NCBI GenBank assembly: GCA_035293765.1 | Contig: DATGMF010000079.1 | Span: forward strand, 1-64,000 | DNA length: 64,000 bases | Origin: DASRHT01 sp035293765 | GTDB taxonomy: Bacteria > Chloroflexota > Ktedonobacteria > Ktedonobacterales > Ktedonobacteraceae | Direction of reading: 5' to 3' | Part shown: positions 33,317 to 42,144 of the stretch, piece by piece | Numbering within the stretch: the first letter of the stretch is position 1 | Layout: each line of letters starts with the position of its first letter | Program-made: the position numbers and the translations under genes | Notes under the pieces: generated by a model | What the model was told of the DNA's origin: nothing | Databases searched by the model: none | The model's input: the letters and a program-made list of their open reading frames with translations, nothing else

Positions 33317-35314
33317 TCATGAGGTGCTGCATGCAGCACCGTTGAGCGTAAACGAGGTCGGGTTGAGATTGCTGCCGCTCCAGGAGGCGTTGAAGCCAGG
33401 GGGGGAGCTCAAAGTGGCTCCCGCCGGGATCGAGCCGTTATAGGACAGGTTGCTGATCGTCACCGCCGCGCCATTTTGCGTAAAATTGCCGTTCCACAAT
33501 TGCGTAATTGTTTGCCCATTGGCGAAACTAAATTGCAAATTCCAACCGTTAATTGCCGTTGTGCCCGTATTGGTGATCGCGAAGCTCGCGCCAAAGCCGG
33601 TGTTCCACTGATTCGTCACTGTATACACTACCTTGCAGCTCACTCCTGAAGGCGTCGGGCTGGGCGTCGGACTCGGCGTATTGGTAGGTGTCGCTGTGGG
33701 CGTATTGGTGGGCGTGGGTGTGGGCGTTCCTCCCGTGCCTGGCTGTAAAACAATCGTCGTGAGCGAATACGGTGCGATACTGATGCCGCTGAGCGAGCCC
33801 TGGGCTGAGCTGATTGAGTTGCTGCTCTGACCGTAGGTGTAAAGCGTCGCGTTGGCAGCCGCGCTGTAGCCATTGAGCGAGAGAGCCACCGTGTACGTGG
33901 TACCAGGATCTTTGTTGATCAAGAGCAGTGCCAGATTGCCATTGGCCTGCTTGACCGCGTGGACCGCTACCAGGCTTTGATTAGACGAGGAGGAGACCAT
34001 CGTATCCCCCGGGCCAAACAGGTGAGAGAGCATCTGCAAGCCATAATATGGTGGGAATGGGGTATCTGCTGGCGGCTCAGTGATGCCTCCAGACGAACTG
34101 CCATTGGATAAGACGCCCATATCCCCGTAGTTGGCCGTGCCATAGAGGCTGGAGCTATTGTCCCCGCTGGTCACGATGCCATTGTGCTCCGCCCACCAGT
34201 CCACGTTGAAGACGCCGTTTTCCAGCCAGGTCATATACGCGTCGGCCAGAAAGAGGCCATTGACCAGGCTGACCGTTTGCTTACCAGGAGGGAAGCCGCC
34301 GCCGTTCGAGTTCATTTCGGTCACGGCAATGCCGACCTGGCTGGCTCTGGAGCCAAGATATTGCCCATAGAGCGAGCGCAGCGTCGCGACCTTGCCGGCA
34401 ATTTCCGCCGGACTGCCGAGCAAGCCAGCGTCGCTGTAGTTGCCGCCAGAGGCGTAATCGGTGTACCAGTGAATGTCGCCGAAGTCTATAAAGGGGCCGG
34501 CGATAGAGAGCACGGTATGATTCCAGTCCATCGTATCGCCATCATTAGTATCAACGACCCCATCAGGCCAATCGCCAGGAGTCGTCAGCACCACACCAAC
34601 CTTGATGGTCGGGTCAACAGCTTTCATGGCCTGGATGATCTGTACAGCATTCTGAGCGTAGGCGGTGGCTCCCTTCTTCGAATGGATGTCATATTCCCAG
34701 TTGGCGGTATAACTGCCATTGCCGTAAACTTCGTTGCCAACCTCCCAGTATTTGATACCGTAGGTATGGCCTGTACTGCTGCCTCCTGTATAGGTGGGAA
34801 CCGGACCATTATAGCCAGGACCCCCTTTGTTAGCGTACTGCACCCAGTTGGCGGCTTCCTGCGCTGTGCCTGAGCCATAGTTCACGGTAACGATTGGCTG
34901 CGCATCGGACCCGACCGCCTGAACAGCGCCCATGAAGGCATCAAAGGTATTGCTGGGATTGGCAAAGCTCTGGCCCGGTACCGTTGTATTCGACTGCCAA
35001 TGGTAGACATCCGAGGTCGAGCCGCCGGGATAGCGTATGGTTTTGACGTTGGCGCTCTTGAGCAAGGTGGCCGCTGTAGCATCGAGCATATTCCCATTCC
35101 AGACGGCGGTATTGATGCCCTCGCTTGCAGTGGTGAAAGTGCCAAGCGACTGGCCGGCATTGATAGTGATCTGGGCGCTGGTGGCTGCGACCGCGTGCCC
35201 CAATGGGCTAAATAGCACGATGGAGAAGATCAAAATGCAACACATTGCCGCGCAAGCAATCACTGTGTTGCTCCTGGGGGACAGATACGAACTGACGAAC
35301 AACTTCCTTGTCAT
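33317..35314 (-). CDS. Secreted clan GH-A glycoside hydrolase with C-terminal CBM2
   Basis: 665 residues. A signal peptide (VIACAAMCCILIFSIVLFSP) precedes a TIM-barrel with KTIRYPGGSTSDVYHWQSN, then YGIKYWEVGNEVYGNGSY, where the Glu after Asn fits the clan GH-A acid/base, and VGIAVTEMNSNGGGFPPGK with the likely nucleophile Glu. A beta-sandwich follows (LVAVHAVKQANGNLALLLIN), then a Thr/Pro linker and CBM2. The layout recalls GH44, GH51 or GH39. I cannot fix the family by eye; an endoglucanase/xyloglucanase or an arabinofuranosidase are both possible. First gene after cellulase promoter B, upstream of GH5. Confidence 0.82.
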   Translation of the reverse strand: MTRKLFVSSYLSPRSNTVIACAAMCCILIFSIVLFSPLGHAVAATSAQITINAGQSLGTFTTASEGINTAVWNGNMLDATAATLLKSANVKTIRYPGGSTSDVYHWQSNTTVPGQSFANPSNTFDAFMGAVQAVGSDAQPIVTVNYGSGTAQEAANWVQYANKGGPGYNGPVPTYTGGSSTGHTYGIKYWEVGNEVYGNGSYTANWEYDIHSKKGATAYAQNAVQIIQAMKAVDPTIKVGVVLTTPGDWPDGVVDTNDGDTMDWNHTVLSIAGPFIDFGDIHWYTDYASGGNYSDAGLLGSPAEIAGKVATLRSLYGQYLGSRASQVGIAVTEMNSNGGGFPPGKQTVSLVNGLFLADAYMTWLENGVFNVDWWAEHNGIVTSGDNSSSLYGTANYGDMGVLSNGSSSGGITEPPADTPFPPYYGLQMLSHLFGPGDTMVSSSSNQSLVAVHAVKQANGNLALLLINKDPGTTYTVALSLNGYSAAANATLYTYGQSSNSISSAQGSLSGISIAPYSLTTIVLQPGTGGTPTPTPTNTPTATPTNTPSPTPSPTPSGVSCKVVYTVTNQWNTGFGASFAITNTGTTAINGWNLQFSFANGQTITQLWNGNFTQNGAAVTISNLSYNGSIPAGATLSSPPGFNASWSGSNLNPTSFTLNGAACSTS

Positions 35315-35456
35315 TGCAATTCTCTTTCCTTTAAACCTTACTTTGTAAGCTCACTGTGCAAGTTTTCGTAAGTCCCCTGCGGGGATGCTGCTATTCGCGG
35401 CGCCGAGAGGAGTTTTGGAACCCCCCCAGGCCCTGGGGTCACACTAAGAAGGAAAT

Positions 35457-35574
35457 GTAATCGTTCACGGTAACGTTTACAGTGAATGATAAAAACATGT
35501 AAGGTATCGAGCGGGCTGGTTTTGTCTGTAGTGTAGCTAATCTTTCGTTAACATACAATGACAGTCACTAGACA
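35457..35574 (-). promoter_or_regulatory. Cellulase promoter B (GH-A/GH5) with operator
   Basis: Reading the minus strand: TGTCTAGTG (35574-35566), 7 nt, TTGTAT (35558-35553), 17 nt, TACACT (35535-35530). About 50 nt on lies TGTAAACGTTACCGTGAACG (35481-35462), matching the position of the operator at promoter A. Copies A and B are alike over about 130 nt, including GTAGTGTAGCTAATC and the stretch around the upstream box. The leader to the ATG at 35314 is about 210 nt. Confidence 0.75.
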
Positions 35575-35686
35575 CACTGTGGACAGAATGTTGCTGTGCA
35601 TAAATATGAGCACCTGAGGGGAGCTTGAGGCTGGCTCCGTCAGGTGCTCATTTGTGGGTCTCGCGCTATGACTTTTCAGGGGTTGT

Positions 35687-36622
35687 TTACGGGCCTGTCA
35701 TGACACAACTGCCTCTGGCATTATCCCATTCTCTCTGGACCTCATAGGTATGGCCATTGACGGTGAGATCGCCATTGTTTGCGTTGAGCGGACCAAAGTT
35801 GAAATTACACTTGTCGCCGATCTCATTGCCATTCCTGTCAAACCAGGCGTTGAGCAATGGGTCAGTGGCCGTTTCGATCTCCTCGTGCGAACTGACATTG
35901 ATCGTCAGGTCAGCGTCGTCGTTGTTCGGTTCGGTCTGACCTGGCGCACGGCAGCTAAAGCTCGCAGCATAGGGCATCGCGGCATACTGCGTGTTCGTGC
36001 CAAATGTGCTGTGATAGGCACAAAATACATTGCTTGCGCACTGTGAGAGCGTGCTGTCGAAGCACAGGTCCTGATTCCTTTGCAGGAAGACGAAGAATAC
36101 GTTATTGACCGCCGAGGCCCAGCCGTTGATACTCTGCGCGCGGCTCACCTCGTTCTGGATATCGCTGTCCAGCAAGGGGCTTTCAGGATACGCAATGGTA
36201 TCTACAAACGTTCCGGCTAGATGCGCATTGGAGGGAGCTCCTCCGCCCGTCTGGGTGTACTGGGTGTTGTTGTGGTACAGTCCGGTACTGCCTATATCGC
36301 CGAAGAACTGCTGAAGCAGGCTATTGTACCGCGCAGATACGTTACCCGTGGGCTCCCAGAAAATCGCAAAGATATTGGCCGTTCCTGCCTGGACTGGTCC
36401 GCCGTGATACGTCAGGTTGTTCCGCGCAAGCGGCTGACTTGCCTGCGCATGCTGCACCACTACATGCGTCTGGAAGTGCGCAGTATGAAGCGGTGCGACT
36501 GATGCATTTACGCTCAATGGTGACGCAAATGCAAGCAACAGGAGGGCCAGGGTAACAAAAGGTGTGAGAAGAAGCATACGTGCTGTCTGTTTCACCGAGA
36601 AACTCCTTGTGTCTTTTGGCAT
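35687..36622 (-). CDS. Secreted protein, protease- or EXORDIUM-like, uncertain
   Basis: 311 residues from the ATG at 36622; a 10-codon upstream extension from TTG is possible and neither start has a clear ribosome site. A signal peptide is evident (MLLLTPFVTLALLLLAFASP, cut near VNA). The mature part has YHGGPVQAGTANIFAIFWEP and SSHEEIETATDPLLNAWFD, followed by GNEIGDKCNFNFG. The HExxE/TxP pattern and the NAWFD block recall plant phosphate-induced (EXORDIUM) proteins and some secreted peptidases. Without a search the function stays open. Five Cys suggest disulfides. It shares the intergenic stretch with promoter B but points away from it. Confidence 0.7.
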   Translation of the reverse strand: MPKDTRSFSVKQTARMLLLTPFVTLALLLLAFASPLSVNASVAPLHTAHFQTHVVVQHAQASQPLARNNLTYHGGPVQAGTANIFAIFWEPTGNVSARYNSLLQQFFGDIGSTGLYHNNTQYTQTGGGAPSNAHLAGTFVDTIAYPESPLLDSDIQNEVSRAQSINGWASAVNNVFFVFLQRNQDLCFDSTLSQCASNVFCAYHSTFGTNTQYAAMPYAASFSCRAPGQTEPNNDDADLTINVSSHEEIETATDPLLNAWFDRNGNEIGDKCNFNFGPLNANNGDLTVNGHTYEVQREWDNARGSCVMTGP

Positions 36623-36860
36623 GGCGACACGCACCAGTATGGTAGAGGGCAAGAGGGCAAATAGGCCTCAATAAGCTGTCCCATAGGAAGACCAGCTCTA
36701 TTTATCCATAAAAATAAGTATATGCATCGTGACTTCGCTGCGGCTTACACAGAGAAGACACCTCTTTCCCGTATCTGAGTGAACAAGCTGAAGATTGGTA
36801 TAAGATTATCTTGTATAAGAAACGCGGTCAAATCAGCTTTCTCAAACTTTCAGGCTGACT

Positions 36861-37421
36861 TTGCAATCTAACCTGCGCAACCTACTGTATAAGTTGCGTA
36901 AGGCCCTGCCCGTGATTGATCACTTTCTCATTTTGCAAGAGGAGGAACAGGACCTTTCCGCGGCTATCGAGACTGCTCAACGGTTGCTGCGTTCCGACCC
37001 GCTTCAAGAGACAGCTTATAGCCATTTGATGCGCCTCTACGTAGCGCATGGGGACCGAGCTGCTGCGCTGCGTACCTATCACGCGTGTACCACTGTACTG
37101 GAACGCGAACTGAGTGTTGCGCCTGGCGTGGTAATCCGAGAGAGCTACGCGCGTTTGCTCCAGGCAGAAAAACGAGTAGCTCCTCCAAGAACTACACCGT
37201 CTACCAGGTTGAAAGGGAGAGCCCCTCTGGTCGGGCGCGAGTCGGAGTGGGCCCGGCTTCGGGTGTCCTGGCAACGTACACTGGCTGGTCGCTCGCACAT
37301 GGTCCTGCTCATCGGAGAAGCCGGCATGGGTAAAACCTATCTGGTCGAGGAACTGCAAGCCTGGGTGGAGCGGCAAGGGATAGCCACTGCTAGGCAATGG
37401 TGCATCTTTGAGCAAGCATAG
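36861..37421 (+). pseudogene. Broken SARP/AAA-type regulator
   Basis: The frame begins inside the winged helix (QSNLRNLLYKLRKALPV), jumps by what looks like a ~100-residue deletion into the bacterial transcriptional activation domain (LLRSDPLQETAYSHLMRLYV), continues through LVGRESEWARL and a Walker A (LLIGEAGMGKTYLVEEL), and stops soon after. The start codon is TTG, without a site. Both ends and the middle are missing relative to ~900-1000-residue family members, so it is not functional. Confidence 0.8.
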
Positions 37422-37902
37422 TGGGAGCACTGATCCCATTCGCTTTATTCAGCGCCTGGCAGCCTGTGGCTATCCTCTCGTAGAGAATGCCTGTATTTCC
37501 CTGTTTCTCTTGCATCCAGATCTTGCGCCATCCGTTGTGGCCGCGCTCCAGTGCAGTGAGCCTGCCGTCGCGGAACATATCGCGGTACTCACACTGGCTA
37601 CTCTCTACCTCCAACAATGGTGGTTCTTTCGCTTGGCATTTGCCTTTGGCCGTCTCCCGTGCTTTCCTGAACCCCCGTTTGTGGCCCTTTGGGAGGAACG
37701 TGGTTTACCCTCCCCTGATTCTGGGTACGGATTGCATGGACTGCTGGCATTGCAAGAGTATCAGCGCCAGAGATACGGCGTTCCCCTGAACTTTCTCGGC
37801 GACTGGCAGAATCAGATCAATCATCTGCTTGCTCAAGAGGAAGCCTATCGTCGTGAACTGCCAGGCGAACTGAAGGAAGCACTGGTACAACTTAGCGCCT
37901 GA
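37408..37902 (+). CDS. Partner protein of nucleotidyltransferase pair
   Basis: 164 residues, opening at a TTG that overlaps the broken AAA gene. The sequence is mostly helical: FIQRLAACGYPLVENACISL, AVAEHIAVLTLATLYLQQWW, then GVPLNFLGDWQNQINHLL. No DNA-binding motif was recognised. The stop is 12 nt before the start of the nucleotidyltransferase-like gene, so the pair is a unit. From its place it is probably the antitoxin-like or accessory partner, which is inference. The true start may lie a few codons downstream. Confidence 0.65.
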   Translation: MSKHSGSTDPIRFIQRLAACGYPLVENACISLFLLHPDLAPSVVAALQCSEPAVAEHIAVLTLATLYLQQWWFFRLAFAFGRLPCFPEPPFVALWEERGLPSPDSGYGLHGLLALQEYQRQRYGVPLNFLGDWQNQINHLLAQEEAYRRELPGELKEALVQLSA

Positions 37903-37914
37903 GGAATGACTTCC

Positions 37915-38463
37915 ATGAGCATGCGACAGCGCGTTGGGCGACAGGAAATCGAGCAATTTCTCATTCAGGTGGGTCGCACACAGCAGCCAGGACGGTTATA
38001 TTTCACAGGGGGAGCTGCGCTGGTTCATAGAGGCATTCGCCTTGGTCAAACGCTTGATATCTATATTCAGATTACCATCGATCCAGCCAATCTCACCACG
38101 CAGATTGCACAGTTGAAGCAGAAGATGAATATTGATATCGAATTTGCATCTCCAGGTGATTTCATCCCTTTGCCAACGCAATGGGAAGCACGATCAGAGT
38201 TCATCAAGCGGTACAATCAGGTTGATGTGTTCTACTTTGACTGGTATAGTATCGCATTATCCAAAATGCAGCGAGCAAATCGTCAGGATGTAGTAGATGT
38301 GCAGCTTTTAATTCGTCAGGGGGTTGTTGATGTAACGGAACTAGATCGGTTGTGTCAGGATGTCCTGAGCAAAATTGGTAGACCTCCTTATGATAGGTTT
38401 CTTCCGAACCTCTCATCGCAACAGTTTGCGCAACCTTATCAGGCTGTTCGCCAACTTCTCTAG
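37915..38463 (+). CDS. AbiEii/DUF6036-like nucleotidyltransferase
   Basis: 182 residues from the ATG at 37915, with GAGGA 9 nt upstream. The nucleotidyltransferase-like start reads YFTGGAALVHRGIRLGQTLD, followed by IDIEFASPGDFIPLP, then VDVFYFDWYSIALSKMQRAN and DVVDVQLLIRQGVVD, as in abortive-infection type proteins. Where the metal-binding pair is normally DxD (TxDID), it reads TLDIY, so the second Asp is Tyr. It may be catalytically weak or inactive. It is coupled to the gene before it as a possible toxin-antitoxin unit inserted at a broken regulator gene. Confidence 0.75.
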   Translation: MSMRQRVGRQEIEQFLIQVGRTQQPGRLYFTGGAALVHRGIRLGQTLDIYIQITIDPANLTTQIAQLKQKMNIDIEFASPGDFIPLPTQWEARSEFIKRYNQVDVFYFDWYSIALSKMQRANRQDVVDVQLLIRQGVVDVTELDRLCQDVLSKIGRPPYDRFLPNLSSQQFAQPYQAVRQLL

Positions 38464-38728
38464 TACATTTCAAACCGCTTGCAATACTCGTGGTGGCATT
38501 CCTTCGGCAGGCTATTTATAGGAGACCGAGGGACTGCCTTCGATAAACTCCAAGCTTTGTGCTCCTTCCCTGGTCGCGACGGCTCACGTCTTGATATTCA
38601 TCGCTGCTTCCCTGCTCAAAAGTCCGAAGGGCTTGCTAACAAAGGCTGGAACATGTACAGTAAGGGTGCCATCTGGCAAATAACTCATCCAACCATAACA
38701 GGAAATGCATGGACTGTGGAGGAGAGGC

Positions 38729-40036
38729 ATGTCGAAAAAATCAAAGCGAGCAAAGAGGCAGGCACAATCATCAAGGCCAGGAATACCATTACCACAACGA
38801 GTATCGATACCTTTGCGGATGTACGAGCGTGTTGAGTATGCCAGACAGCAGATGTTTATGGGCGACTTTGTGGGCTGCATTCGTACCTGCGAGCCGCTCC
38901 TTGCTCCCCTGCCCAAACGGAGCCATGAACGTCTGGAGGTTCTCATGCTGTTGGGACTGGCTCATGGGATGTTGCAACAGTACCAGCAAAGCTATGATAT
39001 TTTCAGTGAGGCGATTGCTCTCGAACCCACCTTTGCAGAGTCATGGTATAACCGTGGTCTGGCCTGTCACTATCTGGCCCGTCCCGGTGAGGCTGTGCAG
39101 AATTTTGAGCGTGCAGTTGAGCTTTCAAAAGACGAGCCGGGTGAAATGGCTCGCAAATTCGCGCTGCAGTTAGAGGAAGGTCGGCGGGAACTGCAAGAGG
39201 CGATGCTGGCGCATGGAACGGACATCACGTTCGAACAATACCTGGAGAGGGAGGAGTGGTTCACTCAGGCACTGCGTCTGGTGAAGCAAGAACAATGGCA
39301 TGAGGCCGAAGGGCTGTTCCGACAACTCACCGAGATGGGGAGCCGCATCCCCTCGTATTGGGGGAACCTGGGAGTTTGCTTGCTGATGCAATTGCGCTAT
39401 GAAGAGGCAGAAGCAGCGCTCAAACAAGCCCTTGCCGTTGATCCTGACTATTCCATTGCACGGGACAACTTGAAGAAGCTGCCGGAGCTCCGGCGCTCAA
39501 AGAGGCCTGTTGGGCATAAGTTGATCAACCCCCATCGAGAGGCGGAGGCGAAACAATCGCTTACGCTGTATGAGAAAGATAGCGAGGGGGAAGTGATCGC
39601 CTCCACCGTGATCGAGAAGGTTGGGCACGCTGTGACAAGCAGTGGGAGACGGCTTGGGAAACAACCCCCACGCTACGATTTTCTGCTGAACCCGTACCCG
39701 GATCTCCGTTTTACCACCTGTCCACGGTGTCAGGGTAAAACGCACCTGCGCAAGTTCTCCCTGGTGGTGCATGTGAACCCCGATCATACAGCCATCCTGG
39801 ACAAACGATGCCGTTTCTGCGACGCCTGTGATCTGCTGATGGTTCATCAGCGTCAACTAGAAGGGCAGCTTACCACCGAGTGTATGGTCAGCAATCCGAA
39901 GGTCATTGGCAATAACTATCAAGTGGTGGGGACGCTCGATAGAGCGAAGTGGGACCAGGGGAAGCAAGCCACAGTATCTTTTGAGCATCTGAGAGAGCAC
40001 CTCCACGATTTTAAAGAGGTTGTCACGTTGCAGTGA
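38729..40036 (+). CDS. TPR protein with C-terminal cysteine pairs
   Basis: 435 residues from the ATG at 38729, preceded by GGAGGAG. The N-terminus is very basic (MSKKSKRAKRQAQSS). Tetratricopeptide repeats cover about 40-250: LGLAHGMLQQYQQSYDIFSE, ALEPTFAESWYNRGLACHYL and NLGVCLLMQLRYEEAEAALK. A C-terminal domain contains CPRCQGKTHLRKF and CRFCDACDLL, probably a zinc site. It is likely a protein-interaction scaffold in the cytoplasm. The next gene follows 62 nt after the stop, so they may be one transcript. Confidence 0.82.
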   Translation: MSKKSKRAKRQAQSSRPGIPLPQRVSIPLRMYERVEYARQQMFMGDFVGCIRTCEPLLAPLPKRSHERLEVLMLLGLAHGMLQQYQQSYDIFSEAIALEPTFAESWYNRGLACHYLARPGEAVQNFERAVELSKDEPGEMARKFALQLEEGRRELQEAMLAHGTDITFEQYLEREEWFTQALRLVKQEQWHEAEGLFRQLTEMGSRIPSYWGNLGVCLLMQLRYEEAEAALKQALAVDPDYSIARDNLKKLPELRRSKRPVGHKLINPHREAEAKQSLTLYEKDSEGEVIASTVIEKVGHAVTSSGRRLGKQPPRYDFLLNPYPDLRFTTCPRCQGKTHLRKFSLVVHVNPDHTAILDKRCRFCDACDLLMVHQRQLEGQLTTECMVSNPKVIGNNYQVVGTLDRAKWDQGKQATVSFEHLREHLHDFKEVVTLQ

Positions 40037-40098
40037 GAGTCTGCGGAGAAGTCCTGTCTGGGACAGCTGTAGAAGAATGTATGAGAGAAGGACACAGT

Positions 40099-41004
40099 AT
40101 GCGTTTACCGCCCCAGGAAACCGAACGCTTTTACCGCATCTGGTTTGCGTTATTGCACTACGTTAATAGTCAGTTGCACCTCGTTCCAGCTTTTCCTGCG
40201 ACGTGTGATGAGGAACAGGTCTCCACCGACATTGTGATCCAATTGCGTGATGCGCTCTGGGCCAATGATGCTCTGCGTGAACAGTTCATCGCGGACAATC
40301 CAGCTCAATTGTCGGCTGCCGATCTCGCACTCGTTGCTAGCTGGCAATATCGCGTTGCTGGAACATTTTATATCTTTCGCTCCTTGCAAAAATATACCAT
40401 TTTTCTCTCCGAGACCACCCCGACTCATGCCTACGGCGTTCTGGGCCTGGTGAGCTCGATTGAAGAGACCGTTCCTCTCCCCTTGCCAGTGTACACCAAC
40501 GCCGTCTTGCTCCCCTTTGGGCATGAGATTATCTATGATAGCCTGCTCATCTCTTACAATGTCGTCTTTGGTTCTGGCATCCGTCGTGAGCTCCAGGAGA
40601 CGTACCGCGCGGTCCAGGAGCGGGAAGGGATCATGACCAGTTTATTGCCGGAAGATCACCTGTTGGCAGATCGCAGCAAAGATATCAGTACACGCAATCG
40701 CAAGGTCTTGACGGCCTTTCGACGTGAGCTAGGTAAGGCCGGACTGAGCACGCATATGATCGAAGTTCACGCCCACACCATCGAAGACTTCTCACAGACG
40801 GTCCTGTTGCATGCTGAACCTCCACGAGGGATACTTGATCTCACGCTGGCCGATATCCAATCCTATTTGAACGAGAAGCCAGGGAAGCAGCCGGTGACCA
40901 GCTTCAAACGGTTTGTGCGCTTTCTCATCAATACGGGACGCATAGACTATGAGGTGGGAGAGGAGATATATGATGTCCTCAAGCAGATGAGTAAAGGGAG
41001 CTGA
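40099..41004 (+). CDS. Hypothetical protein, helical, unrecognised
   Basis: 301 residues from the ATG at 40099, chosen for AAGGA 6 nt upstream; 22 codons earlier lie in frame without a site. It is soluble, with no signal or membrane segment. Recognisable stretches are FYRIWFALLHYVNSQLHLVP, VASWQYRVAGTFYIFRSLQK and VYTNAVLLPFGHEIIYDSLL. No family was identified. It follows the TPR gene closely and probably shares its transcript. Confidence 0.75.
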   Translation: MRLPPQETERFYRIWFALLHYVNSQLHLVPAFPATCDEEQVSTDIVIQLRDALWANDALREQFIADNPAQLSAADLALVASWQYRVAGTFYIFRSLQKYTIFLSETTPTHAYGVLGLVSSIEETVPLPLPVYTNAVLLPFGHEIIYDSLLISYNVVFGSGIRRELQETYRAVQEREGIMTSLLPEDHLLADRSKDISTRNRKVLTAFRRELGKAGLSTHMIEVHAHTIEDFSQTVLLHAEPPRGILDLTLADIQSYLNEKPGKQPVTSFKRFVRFLINTGRIDYEVGEEIYDVLKQMSKGS

Positions 41005-41151
41005 GGCTTGCGAAAAGTCGCAACACGAATTTCCAGAAGGTATAGCATAGCGGGAAGGGAGCAGAAGATGTCCCTTTGCATCTGCTATACTACTGAGTGA
41101 CATCATTGACGATCCAATAGTCCACGGTGGTCATTGTTTAGGAGGAGAAAA

Positions 41152-41520
41152 ATGGCCCGCATTGCTAAAGATGACACACGAGAAAAACGGATTCATAACG
41201 AGATTATTGTCGATGCCTATGGGCCTGAAGAGCAAGCTGCTGCCTGGTATACGGTACTTGATGATACCCTGCACTTCCCCTTTACGGCAAAGTGTATCGC
41301 AGTCCGGGCGATATCACCCCTGGAACTGGGAGAAGAAGTCGAAGTCGTGGGGATGGCTCCCGATGCGGAATGTGAGCATGACATGTTGGTGCTCATTGTC
41401 TGGAAACAGCGTCGGTTTGCTGTTCCCTTGAGCCAGTTAGAGGGGCTTGATCTTGATCCAGAAACTCGACAGGTCATCGAAGATTGGCATTATTGGGTGA
41501 AAAGAGGCTATACCTTGTAA
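41152..41520 (+). CDS. CcbP-type calcium-binding protein
   Basis: 122 residues from the ATG at 41152, with AGGAGGAG upstream. It matches the acidic CcbP family first described in Anabaena: HNEIIVDAYGPEEQAAAWYT, LHFPFTAKCIAVRAISPLEL, EVVGMAPDAECEHDMLVLIV and RRFAVPLSQLEGL. CcbP proteins bind Ca2+ through acidic surface patches. An extended -10 (TGCTATACT, 41083-41091) lies upstream. The stop is directly followed by the alkD start, so the two are co-transcribed. What calcium handling has to do with DNA alkylation repair is not clear. Confidence 0.85.
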   Translation: MARIAKDDTREKRIHNEIIVDAYGPEEQAAAWYTVLDDTLHFPFTAKCIAVRAISPLELGEEVEVVGMAPDAECEHDMLVLIVWKQRRFAVPLSQLEGLDLDPETRQVIEDWHYWVKRGYTL

Positions 41521-42144
41521 ATGACGTATGACCAAATCATGGAGGCATTACAGCAAGAGGCCAGCCCTCAAGCAGTCGAAGGGATGGCCAGATTTGGCAT
41601 CAGAGGGACCCAGGTATTAGGCATTTCGATCCCTGTCCTGCGAAAGATAGCAAAAGCTGTGGGAAAGGATCACCAGCTCGCCTTGCAACTCTGGGACTCT
41701 GGTCTGCATGAGGCAAGGATTCTCGCCTCGATGGTAGCTGAGCCGCAACGCATGAGCGAGCAACAGATAGAGGCGTGGGTGAGTACCTTTGACTCGTGGG
41801 ATATCTGCGATCAGGTGTGTGGGAATCTGTTCGATAAAACGCCTTTTGCGTACCAAAAAGCCTGTGAGTGGTGTCAGCGAGAGCCTGAGTTTGTGCGCCG
41901 AGCGGGCTTTGTGATGATGGCAGAACTGGCCGTTCATGACAAAACCGCACCAGATGAAGCCTTTCTGCCATTTTTTCCCCTCATCAAACAATATGCGACC
42001 GATGAGCGTAATTTTGTGAAAAAAGCCGTCAACTGGGCGCTGCGCCAGATCGGAAAGCGCAATGCTCATCTGCGACAGTATGCATTGCAGTGGGCAGAAG
42101 AGATGAAAGTAGCCGCGCGTCTGCTGGAAGAAGTTGGTCAGTAG
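41521..42144 (+). CDS. AlkD-like DNA alkylation repair glycosylase
   Basis: 207 residues built of HEAT-like repeats. It begins at the base after the ccbP stop. The active-site block reads FDSWDICDQVCGNLF, with the Trp and Asp known from Bacillus AlkD, and PEFVRRAGFVMMAELA supplies the arginine. AlkD removes positively charged N3- and N7-alkylpurines without flipping the base. No hydrophobic export signal. The C-terminal part is antisense to the RelE-domain frame that converges from the right. Confidence 0.88.
   Translation: MTYDQIMEALQQEASPQAVEGMARFGIRGTQVLGISIPVLRKIAKAVGKDHQLALQLWDSGLHEARILASMVAEPQRMSEQQIEAWVSTFDSWDICDQVCGNLFDKTPFAYQKACEWCQREPEFVRRAGFVMMAELAVHDKTAPDEAFLPFFPLIKQYATDERNFVKKAVNWALRQIGKRNAHLRQYALQWAEEMKVAARLLEEVGQ

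Noticed and set aside
38464..38728. 118-codon plus-strand frame and its minus-strand counterpart before the TPR gene
   Set aside because: It overlaps the well-started TPR gene in another frame and has no recognisable features.
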